64,000 nucleotides of DNA from Paenalicyclobacillus mengziensis (GTDB taxonomy: Bacteria; Bacillota; Bacilli; Alicyclobacillales; Alicyclobacillaceae). The stretch lies in assembly GCF_017298635.1 (NCBI RefSeq), contig NZ_CP071182.1, positions 2,890,001-2,954,000 of the forward strand, in the 5' to 3' direction. Each line of letters opens with the position of its first letter. Positions within the stretch are counted from its first letter, which is position 1. The translations under genes were made by a program, and so were the position numbers. The notes beneath the pieces are model-generated. The model saw nothing but the letters and a program-made list of their open reading frames with translations, was not told where the DNA came from and searched no databases. Shown piece by piece: positions 45,095 to 55,067 of the stretch.

Positions 45095-45983
45095 AACCGA
45101 TAGAGTTGCGATGGTTGAGCACGACAGTGATGAGCTGTCCATTTCCAGACAGGCGGAGTTGCTCAGCCTGAATCGAACGAGCCTCTACTACACTCCTGTT
45201 GCCGTTTCAGATGAAGAAATCCGTCTCCGTCGTCGCATCGACGAGATATACACAGAACGCCCGGCTTCAGGTAGCCGTTACATTACAGCAATTCTACGGC
45301 GTGAAGGCTGGCCTATCAACCGCAAGCGTGTGGTGCGCTGTATGAGGGCCATGGGGATTACTGGTGTCAGTCCGGGTCCAAACTTGAGCAAACGCAACTT
45401 AGCTCACAAAATTTACCCCTATCTGTTGGGCGGGGTAAAGGCGAGCCATCCGAACCATGTCTGGTCTGTGGATATCACCTATATCCGTCTCAAACACGGA
45501 TGGATGTACTTGGTAGCTGTGATTGACTGGTATTCTCGTTATATTGTCAGTTGGGAGCTAGATCAGACGCTGGAGATCGACTTTGTACTGAAAGCAACGC
45601 AAAGGGCCTTGAGCCAGGCGAAACCAGAAATCTGGAACAGTGACCAAGGCAGCCACTTTACAAGCCCACAGTACACGGAAATTCTCAAGGGGGCCGGGGT
45701 CAAAATCAGTATGGATGGAAAGAACCGAGCTGTGGATAACATCTACATCGAGCGGTTCTGGAGAACACTCAAGTACCAAGAGGTGTACACAAAAGAGTAC
45801 GCCACACCAAGGGAGGCGAGGCTAGAAATCGGGAAATTCATACACAAGTATAACCATGAACGACCACATCAATCTCTCCAGGATCACACACCCGCTGAGA
45901 TCTATTTGATGGGAATGAAGCCCACCGATCCAATCCCTACCTGTTCTCGTACGAATACATATACAGGTAAGGAGATTGCTTAG
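45054..45983 (+). CDS. IS3-type transposase OrfB
   Basis: 309-residue catalytic half with an rve integrase core. The DDE residues are in WSVDITYIRL, WNSDQGSHFTS and IYIERFWRTLKY, the last E being 35 residues after the second D as expected. The upstream HTH-21-type helices (ELSISRQAELLSLNRTSLYY) are intact. Translation probably depends on frameshifting from OrfA, since the TTG at 45054 has no ribosome site. Confidence 0.92.
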   Translation: MSGLKKNLASNRTRTDRVAMVEHDSDELSISRQAELLSLNRTSLYYTPVAVSDEEIRLRRRIDEIYTERPASGSRYITAILRREGWPINRKRVVRCMRAMGITGVSPGPNLSKRNLAHKIYPYLLGGVKASHPNHVWSVDITYIRLKHGWMYLVAVIDWYSRYIVSWELDQTLEIDFVLKATQRALSQAKPEIWNSDQGSHFTSPQYTEILKGAGVKISMDGKNRAVDNIYIERFWRTLKYQEVYTKEYATPREARLEIGKFIHKYNHERPHQSLQDHTPAEIYLMGMKPTDPIPTCSRTNTYTGKEIA

Positions 45984-46319
45984 CGATAGAGGGATATTGG
46001 GAACTACCCAGGGGAAGCCGCTTCGCTCCTCCCCTCTGGCCTACGGCCATTCACCCCTCCCGCTCTTTCTAAAAAGATGATAGGGACGGGGAAAACTAGA
46101 CTATAGCTTAGAGATTAAAAAATGTTGTCTTGACAGATGGGGCCACCATAGTGGGCAAGGTACTAGTCACTCAAATTCACCTTATTAAATCAACGAGAGA
46201 TTACTGCAGCAACGCTCTTGGGAAGGACTGAATCGACGTGGAACCTCATTGGAACGCAGTCGTTGAAACTGCATGCACTTATAAGAACGATGAGCCACGG
46301 TTGTCGAATATTTTACGGA

Positions 46320-46526
46320 AACGGAGCGCCAACATCCTTCATCGGCGAGAGCAAAGTTCAAGTTGGCAAATGCGCTGGACTATTTAGGTCGTGAAGCTGA
46401 GGCTGTACTTCTATATGAAGAAGCTGTACGGCTGGGGACTTTCCGCAGAATTTCATGATTCCGATTTATTACAACTCCGCATAACAGTCATGAGCGCCAT
46501 GTTGAAACGCGTTTAATCAGCGGATA
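46320..46526 (+). pseudogene. TPR protein remnant
   Basis: One frame reads ERQHPSSARAKFKLANALDY then LGREAEAVLLYEEAVRLG, a tetratricopeptide-like unit. It switches frame at 46435-46440 to GLSAEFHDSDLLQLRITVMS and then meets a stop. No intact gene exists. The wider 45984-46802 gap holds no other recognisable gene; GC-rich hairpin-forming sequence near 46010-46060 may be the right flank of the IS3 element. Confidence 0.6.
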
Positions 46527-46802
46527 CAAAGCGTACAAACAGGGCATTGAGAAACTATATTGAGGACCTTGAGTAGCACTCTTCGTCAGGTAACGGGGGC
46601 AGAACTTCTCTGCATTGATTGCGTGACCTTGATTGCATATACATGCAGTTAGCATGTTCCAGGCTTACTGCGCTCTTGGGCAGCAATGCTACATAACCCT
46701 CACAATAGAACTGCCGCTCCTTGAGCGTCAGCACACGTGTATCCGAGTAATGAAGTAGTATGTATAATTAGGGAAACACTCATGATGGGAGTGACGGTGC
46801 GG

Positions 46803-47069
46803 ATGGATATTATTTACTCTGCTCAGGACTTGATGCAGCGGATTGAGAAACTTACCAGTGATGACTCTGTGTGTCAGGTGTTCATACCGGGCAAAGGGCA
46901 GGTAACAATTGTTCTACAAGCGAAAAGGCAATTATCGATTGCTGAAGAGGCACAAGAAGACCCAGAGCTTCGCGAGATGCTCCAGGCTAGTAGGAAAGCG
47001 CACGAAGTAGGCGAAGTTATGACGACCGATGAATTTCTTAAATCCATTTCGAAGAGTGACTTTCAGTGA
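46803..47069 (+). CDS. Putative antitoxin of a type II pair
   Basis: 88-residue acidic protein (MDIIYSAQDLMQRIEKLTSD...) with a helical C-terminal region. It overlaps the next gene by four bases (GTGA), the usual coupling in toxin-antitoxin operons. ATG 46803 follows GGGAGTG; earlier in-frame starts lack a ribosome site. The family is not recognised with confidence. Confidence 0.55.
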   Translation: MDIIYSAQDLMQRIEKLTSDDSVCQVFIPGKGQVTIVLQAKRQLSIAEEAQEDPELREMLQASRKAHEVGEVMTTDEFLKSISKSDFQ

Positions 47070-47347
47070 CCTACCGACGAGTAACGTGGCCAAATCCTGT
47101 TAGAAAGAAACTACTTTCCTTTCGTAGTCCCCATTTTACTCCCGAAGAAACCTTGGATTTTATTAGTCAATTCATCTTGCATGCAGAGGATCTCCTCAGT
47201 AACGATGCGATAAGTCAGTTCTACACTGAAGAAAGTGGGCCGTTTAAGGGTATGTCTCGTGTTGTTGTACGTGGGTTCACCATGTATTTTGAAATGGTCG
47301 AGCATGAAGTTAAAATCGTTGCGGTCAAATTCCCAAGGGAGAACTAA
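47066..47347 (+). CDS. Putative toxin-like partner protein
   Basis: 93-residue protein whose C-terminal half (GPFKGMSRVVVRGFTMYFEM...KIVAVKFPREN) resembles the beta-sheet end of RelE/ParE-like proteins. The N-terminus is helical. Start GTG 47066 overlaps the upstream gene. A ribosome-dependent nuclease role is a guess from gene size, order and fold-like pattern. Position among mobile elements fits. Confidence 0.55.
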   Translation: MTYRRVTWPNPVRKKLLSFRSPHFTPEETLDFISQFILHAEDLLSNDAISQFYTEESGPFKGMSRVVVRGFTMYFEMVEHEVKIVAVKFPREN

Positions 47348-47365
47348 CAGAATTCTGAGGCGAGG

Positions 47366-47587
47366 ATGGGTGGGCTACCCGTGTTTAAGGCCGTATTCAT
47401 TTGCAACAATTGCGCGAGGGAAAAGGATGGCCGCTTTATTACAGACCTGCCGAAGGGGTGGGTCGCGTTGCTTCAAGACGTCCCAAAAGGACACTACAGG
47501 GAACAAGCGCGTACTGCCGAGTGGCATTTCTGCTCAATGAAGTGTGTCGCGGAATGGTCAACGCTAAAAGCCGAACAAGCCGAGTGA
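47366..47587 (+). CDS. Small CxxC/CxxxC protein
   Basis: 73-residue protein with CNNC near the N-terminus and CSMKC near the C-terminus, suggesting one zinc site of treble-clef or ribbon type. Trp-rich between. Start ATG 47366 or GTG 47381. It lies 18 bases after the toxin-like gene and may be in its operon. The family is not recognised. The following 47588-47950 gap shows no supportable gene. Confidence 0.5.
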   Translation: MGGLPVFKAVFICNNCAREKDGRFITDLPKGWVALLQDVPKGHYREQARTAEWHFCSMKCVAEWSTLKAEQAE

Positions 47588-47950
47588 GACCTTCACGTTA
47601 TGACAGATGAAATGTAGAGCAGCAGGGCGCAGGTGGCACTTTTCAATTCCAATTGGTGCCGCGTGACGTAGCTGTGTGAAGGTTAATGGTCTAGCTGTGA
47701 CAATCTGTATCTCGCGTATAAAGTGTATATTCATGCGCGGCCTGCATGCGCTCCCTATTGGGAGCCGTTGCCAAAATTACTTTGGATGCCGGTTGGAGTA
47801 CCTGAAAGTACGGTCGAATGCCCCAGAACTCGGCCGGTCAGGGCGTTCCGTTCCTGGAAGTCGACGGATGTTCGTTGCTATTGGCAAAAGTGGACGTAGG
47901 AAATCTAGGGTAGGTTCGACCAGTCTCAGTTGCTGCGGATAAGTTTCATT

Positions 47951-49429
47951 TTATTGAGCCCGCTTCAGTCGACTGCGTGACCATCCTCGGTTCGCTGTTC
48001 CGGTTTGAGCGTAAGCGCAGTATGCCATCACATGCATACAGAGGATGGCTTGGTCGACGTGTGCCTCTACCGCCTTACGTCCACGTTTGTGCACGCGCCG
48101 TAAACTGTACCCGTCTTTCAGCATTCCAATGATTCGCTCAATCCCTGTTCGGGCGTCATACAGCGTATCGAATGTACGGCTGTGCTGTGGGAACTCGGGA
48201 TCGACCTGAGGTGTTGTCGAAAAATCCACCCGAAGCACCCGGCCTTGTGTGGCACCGCTGCAACACTCAATGTGCTTGTGCTGAGGGCAGACAAGCCCTT
48301 CCTGTTTTGCCTGAGGGTTGTGAACTGGACACGTGAATATGTACTGTTCCTTCTTGAGGTCACACCCTTTCAACTCCATCTTGTGTCCAGCGATGCAATG
48401 AGGTACCCCGTAGCGGTCAACCATATTAATTCCACGTACATCGCTCGGTTTGTCCTGTCGGCCCCTGGGATTAATGGGAGCAACCAGTTTCGCCCCAAGT
48501 ACATCCTTTGTTGTCTGCTGGTTCTTTGGGCTCTGGTAAATCCCATCGGCAAGTACATATTGCACAGACTGTACCAGTTCCTCAAATTCGGATTTGAATC
48601 TCTCAAGTGTAGGCAGCAAAGTGAAGGCATCGTGTTCTCCACCCTTGCACACCTCTCGGGTAAGCGGGAGTTGTCCCTTTGCGCCACTGAGTAACGAAAC
48701 TTTGTGACCAATGTAAGATACAGCGTTACTCTTGCGAACAATACCCACGTTGTCGTCCGTGGGGACGGTAGGGCAATTACAGTCTTCTTTGTGGCCGCAG
48801 ATTTTCATCTGCTTTCCGTATGTCGCTTCTGCTTCAACATGTGTCGTGTCGGCAACCAGCGCGTCTTCGGCATCTAGCACGCCCTGCTTCAGATTGAACA
48901 TAACGACTAGCTGTCGAGCCTTATCCCATAATCCGAAGTTCGTCATGATGTCGTCGAAGCGGGCAAACGAGCGGTAGCTAGGGAGTTTGCCTGTAAACCC
49001 GCAAGCTTCAGCAAACAACGGGTTGGAGCGTACCTGCAGGTAGACACTCTCCGCCATGCTCTCAACGTATAGCAATCGGGCCAACTCGAACGCCCGCATC
49101 ATAGGCATAAAGTCGTGAGGCTTGCGGCCTGAACGACTTCGCGTGACTGTCGACGTATTATCCGCCTGTTCCGTTGGTGTGGGGAGTTCTAGCCCAAGAG
49201 CAGATTTGGTGACGTTGCTGGTTTCTTCCGACCGATTTATCCGTTCCTCACGCAACGAGTCATATAGATGCCGGTAGTATTCCTGCTCAATGCTTCGAAA
49301 GATGTCCCAAGGGAAAGTCAGTGCGGGGATAACAAACGGAACATCCATATACTGTTCCCATTGACGGGGAATCAAGGGGAAAGGAACCAAACCAGATTGC
49401 GCGTGTTGTGATATACTGGATTTCGCCAT
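47951..49429 (-). CDS. DDE transposase (IS1182-like)
   Basis: 492-residue transposase. Acidic catalytic residues are likely in LVADTTHVEAEATYG, QYVLADGIYQSP and DARTGIERIIGMLKDGY, as in IS4/IS1182-type enzymes. A Cys-rich insert (CPVHNPQ...CPQHKHIECC) lies before the last motif. ATG 49429 is chosen because AGGAGA is 8 bases upstream; the frame extends 46 codons further without one. Terminal inverted repeats were not identified. The C-terminal YxLRRVHKRGRKAVEAHVDQ helix is typical. Confidence 0.88.
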   Translation of the reverse strand: MAKSSISQHAQSGLVPFPLIPRQWEQYMDVPFVIPALTFPWDIFRSIEQEYYRHLYDSLREERINRSEETSNVTKSALGLELPTPTEQADNTSTVTRSRSGRKPHDFMPMMRAFELARLLYVESMAESVYLQVRSNPLFAEACGFTGKLPSYRSFARFDDIMTNFGLWDKARQLVVMFNLKQGVLDAEDALVADTTHVEAEATYGKQMKICGHKEDCNCPTVPTDDNVGIVRKSNAVSYIGHKVSLLSGAKGQLPLTREVCKGGEHDAFTLLPTLERFKSEFEELVQSVQYVLADGIYQSPKNQQTTKDVLGAKLVAPINPRGRQDKPSDVRGINMVDRYGVPHCIAGHKMELKGCDLKKEQYIFTCPVHNPQAKQEGLVCPQHKHIECCSGATQGRVLRVDFSTTPQVDPEFPQHSRTFDTLYDARTGIERIIGMLKDGYSLRRVHKRGRKAVEAHVDQAILCMHVMAYCAYAQTGTANRGWSRSRLKRAQ

Positions 49430-50220
49430 GGATCTTCTCCTTTGTCGTGAATGGGTTTTCGTCGACTTAATTCTACCAAAAGAGAGTTCCGTGGCGTATT
49501 TATGTCCAGCACCAATTGAAAGATTTTCATCCACCATGATTTTCCTCGCATAAACATCCGGTACCATCGATAAACATACAATTCACATGACTTGGATAGA
49601 CCCATGGACCCTCTGGAACGCCTGTAATAAAGTTCTCTGATCATTTCGTTTTTCTTTGACGAAATAAAGTATGTCGCATCCTACATCCAACTTACCTGTT
49701 ATAACGGTGGTTATTCAATTTTGGCAGCGGCTCATAACTAGTCGGTGAAAGTCCGACCGAGGTAGGGGCCAGACCGCCTCGTAGCTAGCAGACGCCTGGT
49801 GGTGAGAGCCTAAGGGTGGAGCATCTGTGAAAAGCCCGTCAGGGTGAAGCAAACTTGCAGGCCGTAACGTGAAGTGAATCCTGCCGCATCGTAAAATCGG
49901 ACCCTAAAGGGACAAGAGAGAGCCGAGCCCCGTGCATAGCGGCGAAGGCCATGGAACGCGTGAAGACTCTGGAAGTGCAGCGCGGAAGAACTCTCCGGTG
50001 TATAGGGATCGGCATGTAAGGAAAGTTGTGCTCGGAACTGGGGAGACCCTCCTCCGCACAGCGAGAGCTGTAAAGAGCGAACCTATAAGCCAAGCGGTGA
50101 AATGGCAAGCTGCGGAAAGGGAGTCGGAGGGGGCCGTAGTACCAATGAAGCGAGGACAACACAACCTCGCGGAGGGAAGGGCCCACACTTTTTCACGGGT
50201 ATCAATGGAGGTAAGAGCGA

Positions 50221-50571
50221 GTGAATGCAGTGAAATCTGCTAACGACACCAAAGTTAAAGTTCGAGAACTCCAAAGAACCCTCTACCTTGCAGCGAAGGC
50301 GAAACGTAGACGCAGGTTTCATGCTCTGTACGACAAGATTTACAGGAAAGACGTCATGTGGGAGGCTTGGCGACGAGTCAAAGCAAACCGGGGCAGCGCG
50401 GGAGTAGACGGAATTACGATTCGACACATCGTGGAGATGTATGGGGAAGGGAGATTCGTTCAGGAGACCCGAGAGCAGTTAGTCAGCGGGAAATACCGCC
50501 CAATGCCCGTTCGGAGGAAGGATATACCCAAGGGAGACGGCAAGAGTACGAGGCCTTTAGGTATTCCGACG
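50221..50571 (+). pseudogene. Group II intron reverse transcriptase, N-terminal part
   Basis: First 117 codons of the intron-encoded protein, including the RT-0/RT-1 region (KANRGSAGVDGITI, RPMPVRRKDIPKGDG, RPLGIPT). After ACG at 50569-50571 the frame runs into the inserted element and stops at 50622. The GTG start at 50221 has GGAGGTAAG upstream. It joins in frame to 53535 when the insert is removed. Confidence 0.9.
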
Positions 50572-50635
50572 GTGAATTCATACTGCATGCCTCCCAATAA
50601 GGTTTTGGAATTTGAGGGCTAGTGACACATTTAAG

Positions 50636-52678
50636 CTAATTTAAATGGCCTGACTTCTGGATTCTCTCTCGGAGTTCAAGCTCCTTCTGCTCATCCAGGT
50701 GAATGTCCCATGGCCAGCCTGGAGCGACTTTTTCCGCAGTCAAAATCCCGCGATTAAGCCAATAGTAAACCACGCCTGGACTAACGTGGAAACGCTCGGC
50801 TACCTCTTTTACTGTGAGACCTCTATGGAGTGAAGCATATCCACGAATCCTGTATACATGGCGAATCCACTGGATGGAGTCGACGGTGAACAGTCTGCCA
50901 TCCGGAGTACGCATGCCTGATTCGTTCAAATGGGTGGCAATTTGTTGATCTGTCATCGTTTCGGCGAGTCTGCGAATGAGCTCAGCAGTTTCCGGTGAAT
51001 GTTTGGTCGCCATGTCCGCCGGTAATGGTTTACGAACCCAGAGTTCTTCGCAATGCTGATTGCGCCACCGCAAGCCAAGTCGGACATCCGGATTCCTCGG
51101 TTCAGCGAATATGGTGACGTCTTCAATTAGTAAACGAAGGATTCGCTTCCGGTCTTTTGGTGTAGTGGATGGCTTGGACCAAATTCGAGGTAACTCCTTC
51201 GCAAGACTCAGGATTTCCATCTTATCGTGTTCGGTAGGTCGCCAACTACGACGAGCCACATACTGGGTGTACTGTTCTTGAAGTTGCGCCATTTGGGTGA
51301 GTTTTTCATTCCACCTCGCCTCAAGGCTACGTGCTACCAATCGATTCTCTGGTTCGACCTGTTGGTATTGTCTCTCTGCTCGGTCCGCTTTGTACTGTGC
51401 TCGCTCGAGTGATAACTTCCAGCCCTTGTCTGCTTCATCTTCTTCATGAAGTAGTTTGTCCATTACCTGTAGGGCAAGCTCTAGTTCGGCAGGTCGTATT
51501 GCCTGCAATAGGCGTTCTGAGATAGCCTGGTCAATTTTCAGCGCTGGTACTGAAGTGCAGGTGGCCCGACGACCGTGTTCCCACCGTCCTTTACATTCGT
51601 AGTGTGGAGAAATTCCACCGTTGTTGGTGTAGCGTACACTCATGCGACGTCCGCATTTTCCGCATATAACGAGTCCTTGGAGCAAAGCTGTGCCCTCTCG
51701 TGCGGGACCGCTTTTCTCGAGGTTAGTACGGTTCGAATGTAGTTGTTTGAGGTTCCTTTCGTATTCCTCCCATGTGATGTATCCCGGATGATGGTCTGGA
51801 ATGAAGACCTCCCACTCTTCGCGAGGGAGCAGCACGGTATGATGAATAAACAACCCTTGTGGATTCACACGCTTCTGGTCGCGGTACCGACCGAATACAT
51901 ATGCGCCGGCATACGCAGGATTGTACAGCACCCCTAGAACTCGGCTGTGGTTCAGAGTTCCCCAAACGAGTTGTCCGGCCCACGCACCCCCGTAGGCGCG
52001 TTTTGGAAACCGAAGGCCATTTTGGGCAAAAAACCGAACTACACCGTAGGCGCTGCCTGTCGTGCGAAATGCGCGAAACACATTGTGGATGGCTGTTTGA
52101 ACTTCTTCGTCAGGGTCCAAAACTGTCTGTGCATTCGCGTCGTAAACGAAGCCAACAGGTAGCGGAAAACGGAGTTCACCTTTTTGCGCCTTGTTCTTTT
52201 TGCCACCGATTAACCGAGCACGCAAGAAATGCAGTTCTGCTTCGCTCATAGTTCCTTTGAAGCCGAGAATTAATCGGTCATTGAAATCTCGCAGGTCGTA
52301 AATGCCGTCTTCATCCACTACGATTGTGTTGAATAGGCCGCATAGCTCGAGAAGTCGCAGCAGGTCCGCTGAAGAACGTGCTAAGCGAGAAATCTCCAGG
52401 CCAAAGATTGCTCCAACTTCGCCAAGAGATACTTGAGCCACGAGGTTCTGGAAGCCCAAGCGCTGAGAACGGCCAGACCCTGAGATGCCGAGGTCCTCGT
52501 CGATGACTTGAATTTGTTCCGGAGCCCATCCCAGACCCAGAGCCTTCTCCTGCAGGGCATACTGGCGTTCCGTACTCTCCCGGTGAAACCGAACTTGGGC
52601 TAGGCTCGACTGACGGATGTACACAATTGCTAGTCTGTTCAGGTGCTCTGGGTGAACTTTCGATGATGTTGTCGTCAT
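50636..52678 (-). CDS. Large serine recombinase
   Basis: About 680 residues. N-terminal resolvase domain with catalytic Ser in VYIRQSSLAQVRFHRES and Arg-rich EISRLARSSADLLRLL, then a recombinase domain, a zinc-ribbon with CGKCGRRMS...C...C, a coiled-coil region, and a C-terminal MerR-like helix-turn-helix (TVKEVAERFHVSPGVVYYWL). The start ATG 52678 follows GGGGAGGAA; the frame extends 10 codons further. It probably catalyses insertion and excision of the surrounding element. Confidence 0.93.
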   Translation of the reverse strand: MTTTSSKVHPEHLNRLAIVYIRQSSLAQVRFHRESTERQYALQEKALGLGWAPEQIQVIDEDLGISGSGRSQRLGFQNLVAQVSLGEVGAIFGLEISRLARSSADLLRLLELCGLFNTIVVDEDGIYDLRDFNDRLILGFKGTMSEAELHFLRARLIGGKKNKAQKGELRFPLPVGFVYDANAQTVLDPDEEVQTAIHNVFRAFRTTGSAYGVVRFFAQNGLRFPKRAYGGAWAGQLVWGTLNHSRVLGVLYNPAYAGAYVFGRYRDQKRVNPQGLFIHHTVLLPREEWEVFIPDHHPGYITWEEYERNLKQLHSNRTNLEKSGPAREGTALLQGLVICGKCGRRMSVRYTNNGGISPHYECKGRWEHGRRATCTSVPALKIDQAISERLLQAIRPAELELALQVMDKLLHEEDEADKGWKLSLERAQYKADRAERQYQQVEPENRLVARSLEARWNEKLTQMAQLQEQYTQYVARRSWRPTEHDKMEILSLAKELPRIWSKPSTTPKDRKRILRLLIEDVTIFAEPRNPDVRLGLRWRNQHCEELWVRKPLPADMATKHSPETAELIRRLAETMTDQQIATHLNESGMRTPDGRLFTVDSIQWIRHVYRIRGYASLHRGLTVKEVAERFHVSPGVVYYWLNRGILTAEKVAPGWPWDIHLDEQKELELRERIQKSGHLN

Positions 52679-52802
52679 GAATTTGTTCCTCCCCATGCAT
52701 TGCCGCAAGGCATGAACGCACCATCCCGGCCACGACTGTAATGAGCTCGTCCAAGCTTTGCGCGTCGTTTCCGACCAATGCGGCTAATGCTGAACTGGAC
52801 AC
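52311..52802 (-). CDS. Small frame upstream of and overlapping the recombinase
   Basis: The first 43 or so residues (SSSALAALVGNDAQSLDELI...) look protein-like and have GGAGGGG 8 bases before GTG 52802. From 52678 onward the frame overlaps the recombinase gene and becomes low-complexity, so only the beginning may be meaningful or a frameshift may have occurred. Such small genes between DUF6788 and the recombinase would fit the element. Confidence 0.35.
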   Translation of the reverse strand: MSSSALAALVGNDAQSLDELITVVAGMVRSCLAAMHGEEQIHDDNIIESSPRAPEQTSNCVHPSVEPSPSSVSPGEYGTPVCPAGEGSGSGMGSGTNSSHRRGPRHLRVWPFSALGLPEPRGSSISWRSWSNLWPGDFSLSTFFSGPAATSRAMRPIQHNRSG

Positions 52803-52830
52803 AGACATCCCCTCCGACTCGGCCGACGAA

Positions 52831-53193
52831 CTATCCGTTATCTCGGCGTCGAAGTAGTTCTAGATTGAGCTCAGTCAGTTCCGAGAGAATGTCCTGTGCG
52901 ACCTCATAATTTTCGAGCCCGGTTCGTACCCATTGCTCCCAGATTACAGGAACGTAATCCATCTGCGTTTTCCCATGGTAGAAAGACGACAAGTACAAGC
53001 TTGCATGGCCAACGCCGGTAGCGCAGTGACAAGTTGGCTTGCCACACTTCACATGCCGAGTGATGAGCGAACCACGAAGCACCTGATCCATTGGTGGTAA
53101 CACCTTTAACAGTTGGAGCTTCCGTTCTTTAAGTTCTTGAGAAGGAACAGACTTCAATCTTCTAGGTGACTTATTCTTATCAGTAGTATTCAT
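52831..53193 (-). CDS. DUF6788-like element protein
   Basis: 120-residue protein with VLRGSLITRHVKCGKPTCHC, a putative zinc-binding CGKPxCHC motif, then YLSSFYHGKTQMDYVPV and a helical C-terminus. It resembles DUF6788 proteins that accompany serine recombinases in mobile elements. It is probably an accessory DNA-binding factor. It shares direction with the recombinase, 29 bases ahead of the small frame. Confidence 0.7.
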   Translation of the reverse strand: MNTTDKNKSPRRLKSVPSQELKERKLQLLKVLPPMDQVLRGSLITRHVKCGKPTCHCATGVGHASLYLSSFYHGKTQMDYVPVIWEQWVRTGLENYEVAQDILSELTELNLELLRRRDNG

Positions 53194-53328
53194 AACAAGA
53201 AATTACCCCCTTGATTTGGAATTGTCAATTAAATTCGTTGTCGAGATAGAGGAATCTTCTAGGTTTTGAAGGAGTTCAACTAATTCCTTTAAGTCGAGCG
53301 CGTTGAACGGGGTGGCCGGTTTGGCGTC

Positions 53329-53523
53329 TTGAACATGAGACTGATCCGTCCACGATTCCGGAACGGAAATGACAGTAAAGTTAGTTTCAAGAGAGTACAG
53401 GGGAGTCCCATTTACGTGTTTTACTTTAAGCAGCGCAAAGGTCTGCCCGTAGAGAGGGTGGAATGGATGGGTGATGGTTACAGATTCCGAAAGAGGATTG
53501 AGCTGAAGTGCATTTTGCGCTGA
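53329..53523 (+). CDS. Possible small protein at right end of element
   Basis: 64-codon frame (MNMRLIRPRFRNGNDSKVSF...) on the strand opposite the recombinase. It is basic, with no recognised family and no good ribosome site. It may be chance, or the non-coding right end of the element. Confidence 0.2.
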   Translation: MNMRLIRPRFRNGNDSKVSFKRVQGSPIYVFYFKQRKGLPVERVEWMGDGYRFRKRIELKCILR

Positions 53524-53534
53524 CCGTCCCGTCG

Positions 53535-55019
53535 TGGTCGGATAAGTTGCTGCAAGAGGTTATCCGTAGCATTTTAGAGGCCTATTACGAGCCTCAGTTT
53601 AGTTCGAAATCACATGGATTCCGTCCCGGACGAGGCTGTCACACGGCGCTTGACATGATTTATTCAGGATGGCGAGGAACTACATGGTTCGTTGAAGGCG
53701 ATATATCCCAATGTTTCGACCGTCTGGATCACACATTTTTGCTCTCCACGTTGGCAGAGAAAATCCACGATCAGCGCTTTTTGCGCCTCATTCGCGGGTT
53801 ACTCGAAGCTGGGTATCTGGAAGAGTGGCAGTATCATGCAACGCTAAGTGGTGCCCCACAGGGTGGCGTTTTGAGTCCGATTTTAGCAAATATCTATTTG
53901 GATAAATTGGACAAGTTTGTTGAGACAGAAATTCTGCCTAAATACAATGCTGGAACTCGACGTGCTCCGAATCCTGAATACATGAGAGTTCATCGACAAA
54001 TGAAGTACTACGAGAAGCAGGGAAATAAGGAGCGGGTGAGGCAACTGAGGAATCAGTTGCAATGTCTCCCATCTAGAAACCCTGAAGACCCGAGATTTCG
54101 ACGACTTCGATACGTGCGATATGCCGATGACTGGCTGTTAGGGCTCAGCGGACCAAAGTGTGAAGCAGAGGATATTAAGCAAGAAATACGAGATTTCCTC
54201 CGCGATTCTCTCAGGCTAGAGTTGTCTGAGCCGAAGACTCTAATCACGCACGCCCGAACTGAAACAGCACGTTTTCTAGGCTATGAGATTATGGTTCTCA
54301 ATAATGATCATAAGCACGATAGGCGTGGTCACCGTAGTATCAACGGACAAATCGGTCTGAAAGTACCGATGAAAATCATTCGGGAAAAGTGTAAACCCTA
54401 CCTTCGGAATGGAAAACCGATTCGTCGAACAGAACGCACTGTAAATACAGCCTACAGTATCATGGCTCAGTTTCAGTCGGAGTTTCGAGGGATTGCGGAG
54501 TACTACCAGCTAGCATTCAATCGCCACCAGCTTAGTCGTTTAAGGCATGTTATGGAGCAATCGCTGACGAAAATACTCGCGCGCAAGTATCGTATAAGCG
54601 TGAATGAGGTCTATCGTCGCTATCGAACTGTACTGCAAACTGAGCAGGGACCTCGAACAGGGCTTCAAGTGACAATTGAGAGAGGCGAAGGACGCAAGTC
54701 ACTCGTGGCAAAGTGGGGCGGAATTTCTCTAGCGAGAAGAATCAGGGCAGTCGAATTAAATGATTCTCCGCCGGTTATTTGGAATAGCCAGCGCTCAGAG
54801 CTAATTCAACGGCTTCTTGCTAACACGTGCGAACTGTGTGAATCACATGAAAACGTTGAGGTACACCACATCCGACACTTGAAAGATTTAAAGGGCAAGG
54901 GAAGGAAAGAACAACCTGAATGGGTAAAGAACATGGCAGCACGCAGACGGAAGACACTCATTGTCTGCCGCAGATGCCATGAAGACATACACGCGGGACG
55001 TAAAAACACCCAAGCATGA
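53535..55019 (+). pseudogene. Group II intron reverse transcriptase, C-terminal part
   Basis: Remaining 494 codons of the intron-encoded protein. RT motifs HGFRPGRGCHTAL, GAPQGGVLSPILANIYLDKLD and catalytic YADD (RYVRYADDWLLG) are intact. Then come maturase domain X and an HNH endonuclease with CELC, VEVHHIRHLKD and CRRCHEDIH. On its own it lacks the N-terminal RT region and a proper start, so it is inactive unless the nested element excises. Confidence 0.9.
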
Positions 55020-55033
55020 AATGAGACACTGGA

Positions 55034-55067
55034 GAGCTGGGTGCAGTGAAAGCTGCAAGCCCGGTTC
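55034..55067 (+). ncRNA. Group II intron domain V
   Basis: GAGCTGGG pairs with CCCGGTTC, GCAG pairs with CTGC, capped by a GAAA-type tetraloop with an AG bulge on the 3' strand, which is the conserved catalytic hairpin of group II introns. It sits 14 bases after the reverse transcriptase stop, as is usual. Confidence 0.85.

Larger units (their letters stand above)
44792..45983 (+). mobile_element. IS3-family insertion sequence (coding part)
   Basis: Two overlapping transposase frames in OrfA/OrfB arrangement. Terminal repeats were not found, so only the coding extent is given. An A9 run at 45065-45073 lies in the overlap. OrfB is in the +1 phase relative to OrfA rather than the usual -1, so the fusion transposase may not be made unless the run has changed. 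Confidence 0.85.
50570..53534. mobile_element. Serine-recombinase element inserted in the intron
   Basis: A 2.96-kb element whose ends are set by the split reverse transcriptase: ATTCCGA-CG on the left and CG-TGGTCGGAT on the right, sharing only the dinucleotide CG. Removing one CG plus the insert restores an open frame of 611 codons reading GIPTWSDKLLQEV across the junction. It carries a large serine recombinase, a DUF6788 protein and small frames, and has no transposase-type inverted repeats that I could see. Confidence 0.85.

Noticed and set aside
47676..47942. 88-codon frame before the DDE transposase
   Set aside because: No ribosome site or family; short stretches in another frame faintly resemble a VOC protein but are too weak to call.
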